From: Sphingobacteriia bacterium
Lineage (GTDB): Bacteria > Bacteroidota > Bacteroidia > NS11-12g > UBA955
Length of the DNA: 19,889 bases
Assembly (NCBI GenBank): GCA_021151535.1
Contig: JAGKXC010000035.1
Coordinates: 1-19,889, forward strand
Direction: 5' to 3'
A program made the position numbers and the translations under genes. The notes under the pieces were generated by a model. That model was not told the DNA's origin, did no database searches, and saw only the letters and a program-made list of their open reading frames with translations. This document shows positions 1 through 7,113 of the stretch, piece after piece (within the stretch, counting starts at the first letter, position 1; every line of letters begins with the position of its first letter).

Positions 1-375
1 GGATTTATTGGAACCAAAAAAGGAACTTTCTACTTATTAGGAACACCAAGTTTTGACAACAAAACGGGGCATTTGAAGTTGAAGAACGTGGAGTACGATA
101 TTGCCACAAAGAATGTATTAATCAAGTCGGCCAAATGGTTAATGGATGAGACCATTAGAAAGAAATTAGAAGAGCAGATGGATTTTGATTTGAGCGATAT
201 GGTGAAGAGCACCAAAGAAGCTATTAATACATCATTAAACCAAAAGATGGATTTTGGTGTGCGGTTGCAGGGCAAGTTAAAATCGCTTGAAATAGTGGAT
301 TGGAGTATGCAAAATGAGAACCTACTCATTAGGGCTAAAACAGACGGTGATTTACAAGTATTCATCAACCAGTAA
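1..375 (+). CDS. DUF4403 family protein, C-terminal part (5' end outside window)
   Basis: This is the last 124 codons of a gene that starts before the window; the frame is open from base 1 to the TAA at 373-375. The fragment reads GFIGTKKGTFYLLGTP, then alternates short beta-type stretches with an amphipathic helical segment rich in Lys, Glu and Met (AKWLMDETIRKKLEEQM). This pattern, an extracellular-type beta segment followed by a helix ending in a long Leu/Asn-rich stretch, resembles the C-terminal half of DUF4403 proteins. Those are uncharacterised proteins of about 450 residues, common in Bacteroidota. No catalytic motif is visible and no function should be inferred. The gene ends just before a hairpin terminator shared with gapA on the opposite strand. 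Family call from recognition only; moderately sure. Confidence 0.7.
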   Translation, partial: GFIGTKKGTFYLLGTPSFDNKTGHLKLKNVEYDIATKNVLIKSAKWLMDETIRKKLEEQMDFDLSDMVKSTKEAINTSLNQKMDFGVRLQGKLKSLEIVDWSMQNENLLIRAKTDGDLQVFINQ

Positions 376-412
376 AATAAAAAAGGGGCGATTATAAATC
401 GCCCCTTTTTTT
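376..412. terminator. Bidirectional rho-independent terminator between DUF4403 gene and gapA
   Basis: A perfect inverted repeat, GGGGCGATT (385-393) and AATCGCCCC (397-405), has a three-base loop and is flanked by an A-run on the left (381-384) and a T-run on the right (406-412). The A/T flanks extend the pairing and give a U-tract on either strand. It therefore fits as terminator both for the plus-strand gene ending at 375 and for gapA, whose stop codon is at 446-448 on the minus strand. Confidence 0.9.
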
Positions 413-445
413 ATGGTATCGCCCTAGAAAAGAGCGCAATTTTGA

Positions 446-1429
446 TTAACCAATTTTAGCAATCAAATCAGCAACACGGCAGCTATAGCCGGTTTCGTTA
501 TCGTACCAACCAACAACTTTCACTGTGTTTCCGATTACTTGAGTTAACTCAGCGTCGAAGATACAAGAGTGGGTGTTTCCAACGATATCGATACTAACGA
601 TAGGATCTTCGTTGTATTCCAAAATACCTTTCAAAGAAGACTCAGCAGCAGCTTTCATGGCAGCATTCACTTGCTCAACAGTAGCAGCATTTTTCAATGT
701 GCAAGTAAAGTCAGTTACAGAACCATCTGGAATAGGAACACGCATAGCGTTACCATTCAATTTACCTTTCAAATGAGGAAGTACCAAGCCAACCGCTTTG
801 GCAGCACCTGTGCTAGTAGGAACGATGCTATAAGCAGCAGCTCTAGCTCTTCTCAAATCTTTGTGAGGAGCATCAGCCAAATTTTGATCGGCAGTATAGG
901 CGTGAATGGTTGTCATGAAACCTTGTTCAACACCAAAAGCTTCGTCCAATACTTTTACCATTGGAGCCAAGCAGTTAGTTGTGCAACTAGCGTTAGACAT
1001 AATTGATTCGGTACCATCGATAACGTTATCGTTAACACCCAAAACAACGGTTTTCACATCACCTGTAGCAGGGGCAGAAATCACAACTTTCTTGGCACCA
1101 GCTTCTAAGTGCAAACCCGCTTTAGCAGCGTCGGTGAAGATACCCGTACTTTCCAATACTACATCAACACCCATTTCACCCCAAGGCAAAGCCTTTGGAT
1201 CACGCTCAGCAAGCGCTTTAATTTTCTTACCATTGATGATCAAATGATCAGCGTCAGACGACACAGTTCCAGGAAATTTTCCGTGAACAGAATCATACTT
1301 TAACAAATGAGCCAATGTAGCGTTATCTGTTAAATCGTTGATAGCAACTACCTCTACTCCAGGCTTGTTAATAAGGAATTTGAATGCGTGACGGCCGATA
1401 CGACCAAATCCATTAATGGCTACTTTCAT
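446..1429 (-). CDS. gapA: Type I glyceraldehyde-3-phosphate dehydrogenase
   Basis: Cytosolic glycolytic/gluconeogenic enzyme that reversibly converts glyceraldehyde 3-phosphate, phosphate and NAD+ to 1,3-bisphosphoglycerate. The 327 residues match the usual length. The N-terminus has the dinucleotide-binding motif INGFGRIGR (5-13). The catalytic segment SNASCTTNCLAP puts the nucleophile at Cys149, and His176 in FMTTIHAYT is the base. Asp32 after the second strand and Pro188 in DAPHKDLRRARA fit NAD rather than NADP preference (inference from family rules). The ATG at 1427-1429 gives the canonical N-terminus. A Bacteroidota -7 box lies 30 bases upstream and a bidirectional terminator lies downstream, so it is probably a single-gene transcript. 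Nothing looks broken. Confidence 0.98.
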   Translation of the reverse strand: MKVAINGFGRIGRHAFKFLINKPGVEVVAINDLTDNATLAHLLKYDSVHGKFPGTVSSDADHLIINGKKIKALAERDPKALPWGEMGVDVVLESTGIFTDAAKAGLHLEAGAKKVVISAPATGDVKTVVLGVNDNVIDGTESIMSNASCTTNCLAPMVKVLDEAFGVEQGFMTTIHAYTADQNLADAPHKDLRRARAAAYSIVPTSTGAAKAVGLVLPHLKGKLNGNAMRVPIPDGSVTDFTCTLKNAATVEQVNAAMKAAAESSLKGILEYNEDPIVSIDIVGNTHSCIFDAELTQVIGNTVKVVGWYDNETGYSCRVADLIAKIG

Positions 1430-1459
1430 GATATTCTTTTATTTATATGAATGTTGGTG

Positions 1460-1467
1460 CAAAAATA
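1460..1467 (-). promoter_or_regulatory. gapA promoter -7 box (TATTTTTG)
   Basis: On the minus strand this reads TATTTTTG, an exact match to the Bacteroidota -7 consensus TAnnTTTG, in the 64-base gap between fcl and gapA. It is separated from the gapA start codon by 30 bases, implying a leader of roughly 20-25 bases. No clear TTTG -33 element is found at the expected distance. Confidence 0.6.
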
Positions 1468-1493
1468 CAATTAAAAAATGGTAAGTACTAAAA

Positions 1494-2423
1494 TCAAGCG
1501 TAACGGCTAACAAAATCTTGGTAAGCCATAGCGATCCCTTTTTCCAAATCTGTTTTGGGCGACCAGCCTGTTGCGAACAAGCGAGAAGAATCCATCAACT
1601 TGCGCGGTGTGCCATTGGGTTTGGAGGTATCAAATACGATTTCGCCTTCAAAACCAACAATTTTCGACACCAATTTTGCAAGATCACCGATGGTAATATC
1701 AGAACCATAACCTACGTTTACGAATTGTTTTTCATCGTAATTCAACATCAAATAAACCAAGGCATTTGCAAGATCATCGGCATAAAGGAATTCTCTCAAA
1801 GGAGTTCCATCGCCCCAAACCGTTACAGATTCTTGTTTATTGATTTTTGCTTCGTGGAATTTTCTAATTAAAGCTGGTAATACGTGTGAATTCTCCGGAT
1901 GATAATTATCATTTGGACCATACATGTTTGTTGGCATGGCCGAGATAAAATTACATCCGTATTGGTCTCTATAGGCTTCACACATTTTTATGCCTGCGAT
2001 TTTGGCGATGGCATAAGGTTCGTTGGTAGGTTCCAACAATCCGCTCAACAAATAATCTTCCTTTAATGGTTGCGGTGCCAGTTTGGGATAAATACAAGAA
2101 GAACCCAAGAAGAGCAATTTTTTTACCCCTGAAACGTGGGCAAAATGAATAAGATTATTTTGAATGGTTAGGTTATCATAAAGAAACTCAGCCCTGTAAG
2201 TATTGTTAGCCATGATTCCACCAACTTTGGCAGCAGCTACAAATACATAATCAGGTTTTTCAACAGCATAAAACTCCTGAACTGCTTGCTGATTGCGCAA
2301 ATCAAGCTCTTTGGAAGTTTTGGTTACAATGTTTTGGTACCCCAGGTTGTTTAATTCTCTAACGATGGCACTTCCCACCATGCCTCTATGACCGGCAACA
2401 AAAATTTTTGCGTTTTGCTCCAT
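1494..2423 (-). CDS. fcl: GDP-L-fucose synthase
   Basis: Bifunctional epimerase-reductase that turns GDP-4-keto-6-deoxy-D-mannose into GDP-L-fucose using NADPH; cytosolic, extended short-chain dehydrogenase family. The 309 residues match the family length. The nucleotide-binding motif GHRGMVG is at 11-17. The catalytic set is Ser108 in GSSCIYP, Tyr137 and Lys141 in PYAIAK, with Cys110 and His180 as the epimerisation acid/base pair. These sit one residue later than the equivalents I recall for the E. coli enzyme. Transcribed after gmd, its pathway partner, with 65 bases between them that contain a hairpin terminator. No -7 box is seen upstream, so it probably depends on read-through from gmd or on a promoter I cannot recognise. 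Confidence 0.97.
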   Translation of the reverse strand: MEQNAKIFVAGHRGMVGSAIVRELNNLGYQNIVTKTSKELDLRNQQAVQEFYAVEKPDYVFVAAAKVGGIMANNTYRAEFLYDNLTIQNNLIHFAHVSGVKKLLFLGSSCIYPKLAPQPLKEDYLLSGLLEPTNEPYAIAKIAGIKMCEAYRDQYGCNFISAMPTNMYGPNDNYHPENSHVLPALIRKFHEAKINKQESVTVWGDGTPLREFLYADDLANALVYLMLNYDEKQFVNVGYGSDITIGDLAKLVSKIVGFEGEIVFDTSKPNGTPRKLMDSSRLFATGWSPKTDLEKGIAMAYQDFVSRYA

Positions 2424-2453
2424 TTTAAATTTTGATAATGATTAGTTGATTAT

Positions 2454-2481
2454 AAAAACAAACCCCACAATTGTGGGGTTT
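2454..2481 (-). terminator. Hairpin terminator or attenuator between gmd and fcl
   Basis: Bases 2460-2481 form a perfect 22-base palindrome with core CCCCACAATTGTGGGG. On the minus strand it is followed by GTTTTTAT (2459-2452), giving a GC-rich stem and a U-tract. It lies eight bases after the gmd stop codon. On the plus strand no T-run follows, so it is directional towards fcl. Confidence 0.8.
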
Positions 2482-2488
2482 AAAAGAC

Positions 2489-3625
2489 TTATTCGAAATA
2501 ATTTTTGGTTTGGAAACCACCATCTTTGAGGTAGGTTTCTTTTTGCATCAATTTGATATCGCTCTGCATCATATCCGTTACCAAATCTTGCAAGGTGTGC
2601 TTTGGTTTCCAACCTAATTTTTGCTGCGCTTTTGTTGCATCGCCAATTAACAAATCTACCTCTGTTGGACGGAAATACTTAGGATCTACAAATACAATTT
2701 CTTGTCCGATGGTTAAGTGACTTGCCTTTCCAACAACTTCCAAATATTTGGCTTCATCAACAGAAGCAACGAATCCAACTTCATCTACACCTTCGCCTTT
2801 GAAACCTAATTCAACACCCAAGTGTCTAAAACTCATTCTTACGAATTCTCTGATTTCAGTGGTAACACCTGTAGCGATTACAAAATCCTCAGCTTTTTCT
2901 TGTTGCAAAATCAACCACATTGCTTCAATGTAATCTTTTGCATGACCCCAGTCACGCTTTGAATTCAAATTTCCCAAGTACAATTTATCTTGTAATCCCA
3001 AGGCGATACGTGATGCGGCACGGGTAATTTTTCTAGTTACGAAAGTTTCCCCACGGATTGGACTTTCGTGGTTGAACAAGATACCGCTACAAGCATAAAT
3101 ATCATAAGCTTCACGATAGTTAACCGTAATCCAGAAACCATACATTTTTGCCACTGCATAAGGACTTCTAGGATAGAATGGTGTGGTTTCCTTTTGAGGA
3201 ACCTCTTGAACCAATCCATATAATTCAGACGTAGAAGCCTGATAGATTCTGGTTTTTTTTGTAAGACCTAAAATTCTGATTGCTTCCAACAAGCGCAAAG
3301 TACCTACAGCATCGCAGTTTGCTGTGTACTCAGGGGTTTCAAAACTCACGTGAACGTGGCTCATTGCACCCAAGTTGTAGATTTCATCCGGCTGTACTTC
3401 TTGAATAATTCTAATCAAATTGGTAGAATCCGTTAAATCTCCATAGTGCATTTTAAATCTTGATCCTTCAATATGTGGATCTTCATAAATATGATCTACT
3501 CGCTCAGTATTAAACAAGGAACTTCTGCGTTTAATGCCATGTACAATATAACCTTTTTTCAAAAGGAATTCTGCCAAATAGGCACCATCTTGTCCGGTTA
3601 TACCGGTAATTAATGCAACCTTCAT
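2489..3625 (-). CDS. gmd: GDP-mannose 4,6-dehydratase
   Basis: First committed step to GDP-L-fucose: NADP-dependent conversion of GDP-D-mannose to GDP-4-keto-6-deoxy-D-mannose in the cytosol. The 378 residues fit the family. The Rossmann motif is GITGQDGAYL (8-17). The catalytic residues are Thr132 and Glu134 in ASTSELYG, Tyr156 and Lys160 in SPYAVAK. The segment RGETFVTRKI (191-200) is part of the conserved NADP/tetramer loop. It precedes fcl in the same direction, so the pair converts GDP-mannose to GDP-L-fucose for surface glycans or glycoproteins. The start codon lies only 10 bases from an exact -7 box, predicting a very short mRNA leader. Confidence 0.98.
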   Translation of the reverse strand: MKVALITGITGQDGAYLAEFLLKKGYIVHGIKRRSSLFNTERVDHIYEDPHIEGSRFKMHYGDLTDSTNLIRIIQEVQPDEIYNLGAMSHVHVSFETPEYTANCDAVGTLRLLEAIRILGLTKKTRIYQASTSELYGLVQEVPQKETTPFYPRSPYAVAKMYGFWITVNYREAYDIYACSGILFNHESPIRGETFVTRKITRAASRIALGLQDKLYLGNLNSKRDWGHAKDYIEAMWLILQQEKAEDFVIATGVTTEIREFVRMSFRHLGVELGFKGEGVDEVGFVASVDEAKYLEVVGKASHLTIGQEIVFVDPKYFRPTEVDLLIGDATKAQQKLGWKPKHTLQDLVTDMMQSDIKLMQKETYLKDGGFQTKNYFE

Positions 3626-3643
3626 TATTTTGCAACAAAATTA
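3625..3643. promoter_or_regulatory. Divergent -7 boxes between gmd and the DUF7033 gene
   Basis: On the minus strand 3643-3636 reads TAATTTTG, an exact TAnnTTTG box for gmd, 10 bases from its ATG. On the plus strand 3625-3632 reads TTATTTTG, one mismatch from the same box, facing the DUF7033 gene. The two octamers form a near-perfect inverted repeat around CAA. The first is a good promoter candidate; the second is weaker. No -33 TTTG is found at standard spacing for either. Confidence 0.5.
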
Positions 3644-3655
3644 ACGCAATTCAAA

Positions 3656-5107
3656 ATGATTGTTGTTGTTACCCATAAAAAATCTGCTCGGCTTAATTAT
3701 ATCATTAAGCAGTTGTTTGTGGCACAACATCAATTTGGTATCAAAATAATTGAAAATACTGAAGAGATTGATAATTTGGAAGTTACCCCAACTGGTATTT
3801 TTTTATATGGCGATAATCGCTGGATTCAGGAACAAAGAGTAAAACTGCAAGCGGCCGCAACTACCCTATCCTTTCCAATTACAGAAATCATTGCCGAAGG
3901 ACTTCTCGAAAGTGTGGGTATTTTTGAAAACTACATAAAACCAACGATATCTTTAAAAACTTGGAAAAATGCCGCCAAATGGGAAGCAAATTTACCAGAA
4001 GAATTACCAGTTATTTTTTCAAATGAAAGCAGCCTTGGGTTTGATGCTTTTTCCATGTGTTTTTGGATACTAACTCGTTATGAAGAATATGGGTTTGCCC
4101 AAAAACACCCAGGAAGTCGCTTTTTGAGTACCGATAGCATTTGGCTAAACGCCAATTTACCCAAAGATGTAAAAAATGCGGTTCTGGGTTGGCCTTTGGT
4201 TGATTGGATTAGATGGATGCTAATGGATTCTCTAGGAATAACAGCCAACGAAGAAAAAGCTCATCGGAAGCACACAGGCAAAATTATTCCAACAATTGAT
4301 GTTGACATTGCGTTGAAATTTGGAGGCAGAAGTATAACACGATTCCTAGGTTCAACTGTTAGAGATTTGCTAAACCTTCGGCCTTCTTTCTTAGAACGTA
4401 TTCGATATTTATTTACCCAAAAAGACCCATATTGCTTAAATGATACCGTAATAACTGCCCTTTCCACAAACCCAAATACCCAGCTGTTTATTTTGTGCAG
4501 CAACAAAAACGATAAAGAACATAAACAGATTGCATTAGAAAAAATATTTGAGGGTAGAATATTATCTGAAGTTAAAGCTTTATCAACTTTGGGCATTCAT
4601 CCAAGTATTGAAAAAGCACCTAAAAAAAATGATTCAGCATGGTTGTTGGAGTTAAAAAGTTTGAAGTCTTTATCCCAAAACCCTCACATTCAACATAGTA
4701 GGTTTCATTATATTCACTTTCAACTTCCAGGTCATTACAAAACGCTCCTAAAAATGGGAATTAAGCAAGATTGGAGTATGGGATTTCCAGACGAAATTGG
4801 ATTCAGGGCAGGAACGTGTTTTCCGTTTCAATGGTATAATCTAAACGCAGAAAAAACTGAGGAATTAACCATCCATTCATTTCAAATTATGGATGTAACC
4901 TGTAAAAATTATAAAAATATAAAACCTGAATTATCAAACACTTATTTCCTTCAACTTAAACAAATTATAGAAGTAATTGGTGGTAATTTATGCTTTGTGG
5001 TTCACAACGAAAGTTTATCGTACAGTTATCCTTGGAAAAACTGGTCGGCCACTTTTGAAAATTGGTTTCAGCACAGTTTTACAATCAAACAAAAAGGTGG
5101 GCAATGA
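3656..5107 (+). CDS. DUF7033 / polysaccharide-deacetylase-like family protein
   Basis: A 483-residue cytosolic-type protein with no signal peptide or membrane segment. The N-terminus, MIVVVTHKKSARLNYIIKQL, and the following 200 residues resemble the DUF7033 region that precedes a divergent polysaccharide deacetylase-like domain in Bacteroidota. The second half has PTIDVDIALKF (212-222), an Asp pair at the position of the NodB metal-binding motif, and the family block DWSMGFPDEIGFRAGTCFPF (372-391). The second histidine motif is weak (HPS at 315-317), so catalytic activity is uncertain. It is followed at four bases by a FemAB/GNAT-like gene, and starts divergently from gmd. That context fits cell-envelope or surface glycan modification, but this is inference. 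The ATG at 3656 gives the family-typical beginning. Confidence 0.75.
   Translation: MIVVVTHKKSARLNYIIKQLFVAQHQFGIKIIENTEEIDNLEVTPTGIFLYGDNRWIQEQRVKLQAAATTLSFPITEIIAEGLLESVGIFENYIKPTISLKTWKNAAKWEANLPEELPVIFSNESSLGFDAFSMCFWILTRYEEYGFAQKHPGSRFLSTDSIWLNANLPKDVKNAVLGWPLVDWIRWMLMDSLGITANEEKAHRKHTGKIIPTIDVDIALKFGGRSITRFLGSTVRDLLNLRPSFLERIRYLFTQKDPYCLNDTVITALSTNPNTQLFILCSNKNDKEHKQIALEKIFEGRILSEVKALSTLGIHPSIEKAPKKNDSAWLLELKSLKSLSQNPHIQHSRFHYIHFQLPGHYKTLLKMGIKQDWSMGFPDEIGFRAGTCFPFQWYNLNAEKTEELTIHSFQIMDVTCKNYKNIKPELSNTYFLQLKQIIEVIGGNLCFVVHNESLSYSYPWKNWSATFENWFQHSFTIKQKGGQ
5095..5100 (+). promoter_or_regulatory. Shine-Dalgarno-like AGGTGG deciding the start at 5112
   Basis: AGGTGG ends 11 bases before the ATG at 5112 and lies inside the last codons of the upstream gene. 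It supports starting the FemAB/GNAT-like protein at 5112 rather than at the far-upstream in-frame codon at 4977. Confidence 0.5.
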
Positions 5108-5111
5108 TCAT

Positions 5112-6074
5112 ATGAAAATCCAATTGCTTCAAAGGAAAGAAATCAACGACAACCAATGGAATGCTTGCCTTCTTAAAGGAATAAATGCATTGGTTTACTC
5201 ACATACAGACTATTTGGATTTTCTTACTGATGCTAATTGGATGGGTTTGGTGGCGGGAAACTATGAAGCTGTTTTCCCATTGCCACTTAAGAAGAAGTTT
5301 GGATTCAGTTATGTGGTACAACCTCCATTTTGTGCGCAGCTTGGTGCATTTGGGAATCCAGTATTAAATAACGGGGAACGGATATTTCAACAAGATTTCA
5401 TCGCCAGAATTCCAAAGTACCTTCTTAGAAAGCGAATTCATTTGAATCCTTATTTTCCTATTGGAAAGGATTTGCTAGAAGCTATTGGCAAAAATGGAGT
5501 AAAACAAAACTTGGTTCTTGATTTATCAAAGGGGTATCAAATCAATAAAGATGGAGCAAAGAACATCGCCCGATTAGATGAAAAAGGAATTTACTATCAA
5601 ACAAACACTATTTCTCCAGCAGAGATAATTCATTTTTACAAAAATCAATGGGGAAATTTGAATCCTTCCATCACAGAAGAGTGGTATGATAAATTGCAAA
5701 AACTGTGTGCTCAATTCAAAAATATGGATAATCCCACCTGTGAAATTGTCAGTGCACACGGGCCAAATGGGGATTGTTTGGGAGGAGGAATTTTCTTTAA
5801 AACTAAAGTCGACAGGGAGTTATCATCGACTAAAACAGAGGCATTTCATTATATTCACAAAGGTTTCATTCATTATGTGTGCGGCGCGGCCAACATAGGA
5901 CATCCAGATTCAAAAGGCGTAATGCATGGCGTTTTAGATTATGTATTGCGCAAGCATCTAGGACAAAATGTTGTGTTTGATTTTGAAGGCAGTAGCATTG
6001 AATCTGTTGCAGCATTTTATCAAAAGTTCAATCCGATTTCGGAGCCATATTTTTTCTTTAAAAGCGGTATTTGA
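5112..6074 (+). CDS. FemAB/GNAT-like acyltransferase-fold protein
   Basis: A protein of 320 residues starting MKIQLLQRKEINDNQWNACL. The open frame extends upstream to 4977, but that part overlaps the DUF7033 gene by 130 bases. The ATG at 5112, four bases after the previous stop and behind an AGGTGG, is the better start. The C-terminal segment FDFEGSSIESVAAFYQKF (about 289-306) is typical of GNAT/FemAB-type domains in Bacteroidota: a strand, then the small-residue turn and a helix that binds the acyl donor. Together with the tightly linked DUF7033 gene it may modify an envelope sugar or peptide, but neither donor nor acceptor can be read from the sequence. No signal peptide or membrane segment is present. 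Confidence 0.65.
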   Translation: MKIQLLQRKEINDNQWNACLLKGINALVYSHTDYLDFLTDANWMGLVAGNYEAVFPLPLKKKFGFSYVVQPPFCAQLGAFGNPVLNNGERIFQQDFIARIPKYLLRKRIHLNPYFPIGKDLLEAIGKNGVKQNLVLDLSKGYQINKDGAKNIARLDEKGIYYQTNTISPAEIIHFYKNQWGNLNPSITEEWYDKLQKLCAQFKNMDNPTCEIVSAHGPNGDCLGGGIFFKTKVDRELSSTKTEAFHYIHKGFIHYVCGAANIGHPDSKGVMHGVLDYVLRKHLGQNVVFDFEGSSIESVAAFYQKFNPISEPYFFFKSGI

Positions 6075-6104
6075 TACAGCATTCTGATTGGGTAACTATC
6101 TTTG
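6070..6104 (+). promoter_or_regulatory. menA promoter: TTTG (-33) and TATCTTTG (-7)
   Basis: TATCTTTG at 6097-6104 is an exact TAnnTTTG box and lies only four bases before the menA ATG at 6109. TTTG at 6070-6073 is 23 bases further upstream, at the long end of the usual -33 to -7 spacing. The -33 element overlaps the stop codon of the upstream gene. If used, the transcript would begin at or next to the start codon. Confidence 0.55.
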
Positions 6105-6108
6105 AAAC

Positions 6109-7074
6109 ATGATAAAGCCTTGGATTCAAGCAGCTAGACTTCGAACTCTGCCTCTGGCAATCAGTGGAGTGTTATTGGGTTGGGCAATTCATTTGCCATT
6201 TGTTTCTGAAGAAACTTCAAAAATTCAATCCAATGGAATGGTTTTATTTTTGGCCATTTTAACCGCTGTTTTCCTTCAAGTACTTAGCAATTTTGCCAAT
6301 GATTACGGCGATTTTCAAAAAGGAACAGATCAGGCGGCAGGTAGAACGGATAGGGCCGTTTCGGCGGGATTAATTACCCCTAGCCAAATGAAAATGGCAT
6401 TATTTATTTTGTCTGGATTAACGTTTGCTTTAGGATTATTTATGCTTAATTATTGCGGTGTGTTGCATTCCAGGGAGGGTAAAACCTTATTAAGCATGGG
6501 GATACTTTCCATAGCGGCTGCAATTTTTTACACTGTAGGAAAAAATGCTTACGGTTATTTGGGATTGGGCGATATTATGGTATTAATTTTCTTTGGATTA
6601 TTGCCCGTTGCTGGTATGGGAATCTTGTTGCATGTGAAATGGAATTTGGTAACATTGTTGGGTGGTTTGGCGATTGGTTTCCTTAGTACCGGCGTTTTAA
6701 ACGTAAACAATTACAGGGATATTTTGAGCGATGAAACTCATGGCAAGAAAACCTTTGCGGTACGATTAGGTGCGAGCAAAACCTTGATATATCATCGTTT
6801 ATTGATGGTTTTTGGCGGAATTTTATTTCCCATAAGTTTGGTGGTATTGGCACATGATGTTTATAACTGGATTAGTTGGAAAAGACTTGATTTGGCTTTG
6901 GTTTTTGGTTTGTTTTTTCCGATTTATGGGTTGTTGAACAAACATTATTTGGATGTAAAATCACATCAGCCTGGAGAAAGAGAAGCGTTAAACAAACAAT
7001 TGAAAACGTTGTCGTTAACCAGTTTACTCTCTGTGTTAATTTTTGTTTTTGTTGTGTTATTCTTCATGGCATAA
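6109..7074 (+). CDS. menA: 1,4-dihydroxy-2-naphthoate polyprenyltransferase
   Basis: Integral membrane prenyltransferase of the UbiA superfamily. It attaches the polyprenyl chain to 1,4-dihydroxy-2-naphthoate, giving demethylmenaquinone. The 321 residues match the family length. The first Asp-rich motif is NDYGDFQKGTD (64-74) followed by GRTDRAVSAG. The second is NNYRDILSDETHGKKTFAVRLG (200-221), with Asp204 and Asp208. Several hydrophobic stretches (about 14-30, 45-62, 97-115, 130-145, 152-175, 182-197, 230-250, 297-320) fit the multi-pass topology. It is followed 39 bases later by menC, another menaquinone gene, so the two are probably co-transcribed. It may have its own promoter just upstream. 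Confidence 0.95.
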   Translation: MIKPWIQAARLRTLPLAISGVLLGWAIHLPFVSEETSKIQSNGMVLFLAILTAVFLQVLSNFANDYGDFQKGTDQAAGRTDRAVSAGLITPSQMKMALFILSGLTFALGLFMLNYCGVLHSREGKTLLSMGILSIAAAIFYTVGKNAYGYLGLGDIMVLIFFGLLPVAGMGILLHVKWNLVTLLGGLAIGFLSTGVLNVNNYRDILSDETHGKKTFAVRLGASKTLIYHRLLMVFGGILFPISLVVLAHDVYNWISWKRLDLALVFGLFFPIYGLLNKHYLDVKSHQPGEREALNKQLKTLSLTSLLSVLIFVFVVLFFMA

Positions 7075-7113
7075 ATAAGCCAATAACACTACTTAATAAA
7101 AGATTCATTTTTT

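Noticed and set aside
569..1303. Plus-strand open frames opposite gapA
   Set aside because: gapA on the minus strand is complete with all catalytic residues; the opposite frames show no recognisable domain.
3342..3357. CACGTG-centred sequence in gmd as a third parS site
   Set aside because: Only 9 of 16 positions match the parS consensus, and the outer TTT/AAA arms are missing.
4977..5111. Upstream start for the FemAB/GNAT-like gene
   Set aside because: It would overlap the DUF7033 coding region by 130 bases and add 45 residues without family features; the ATG at 5112 has an SD-like site.
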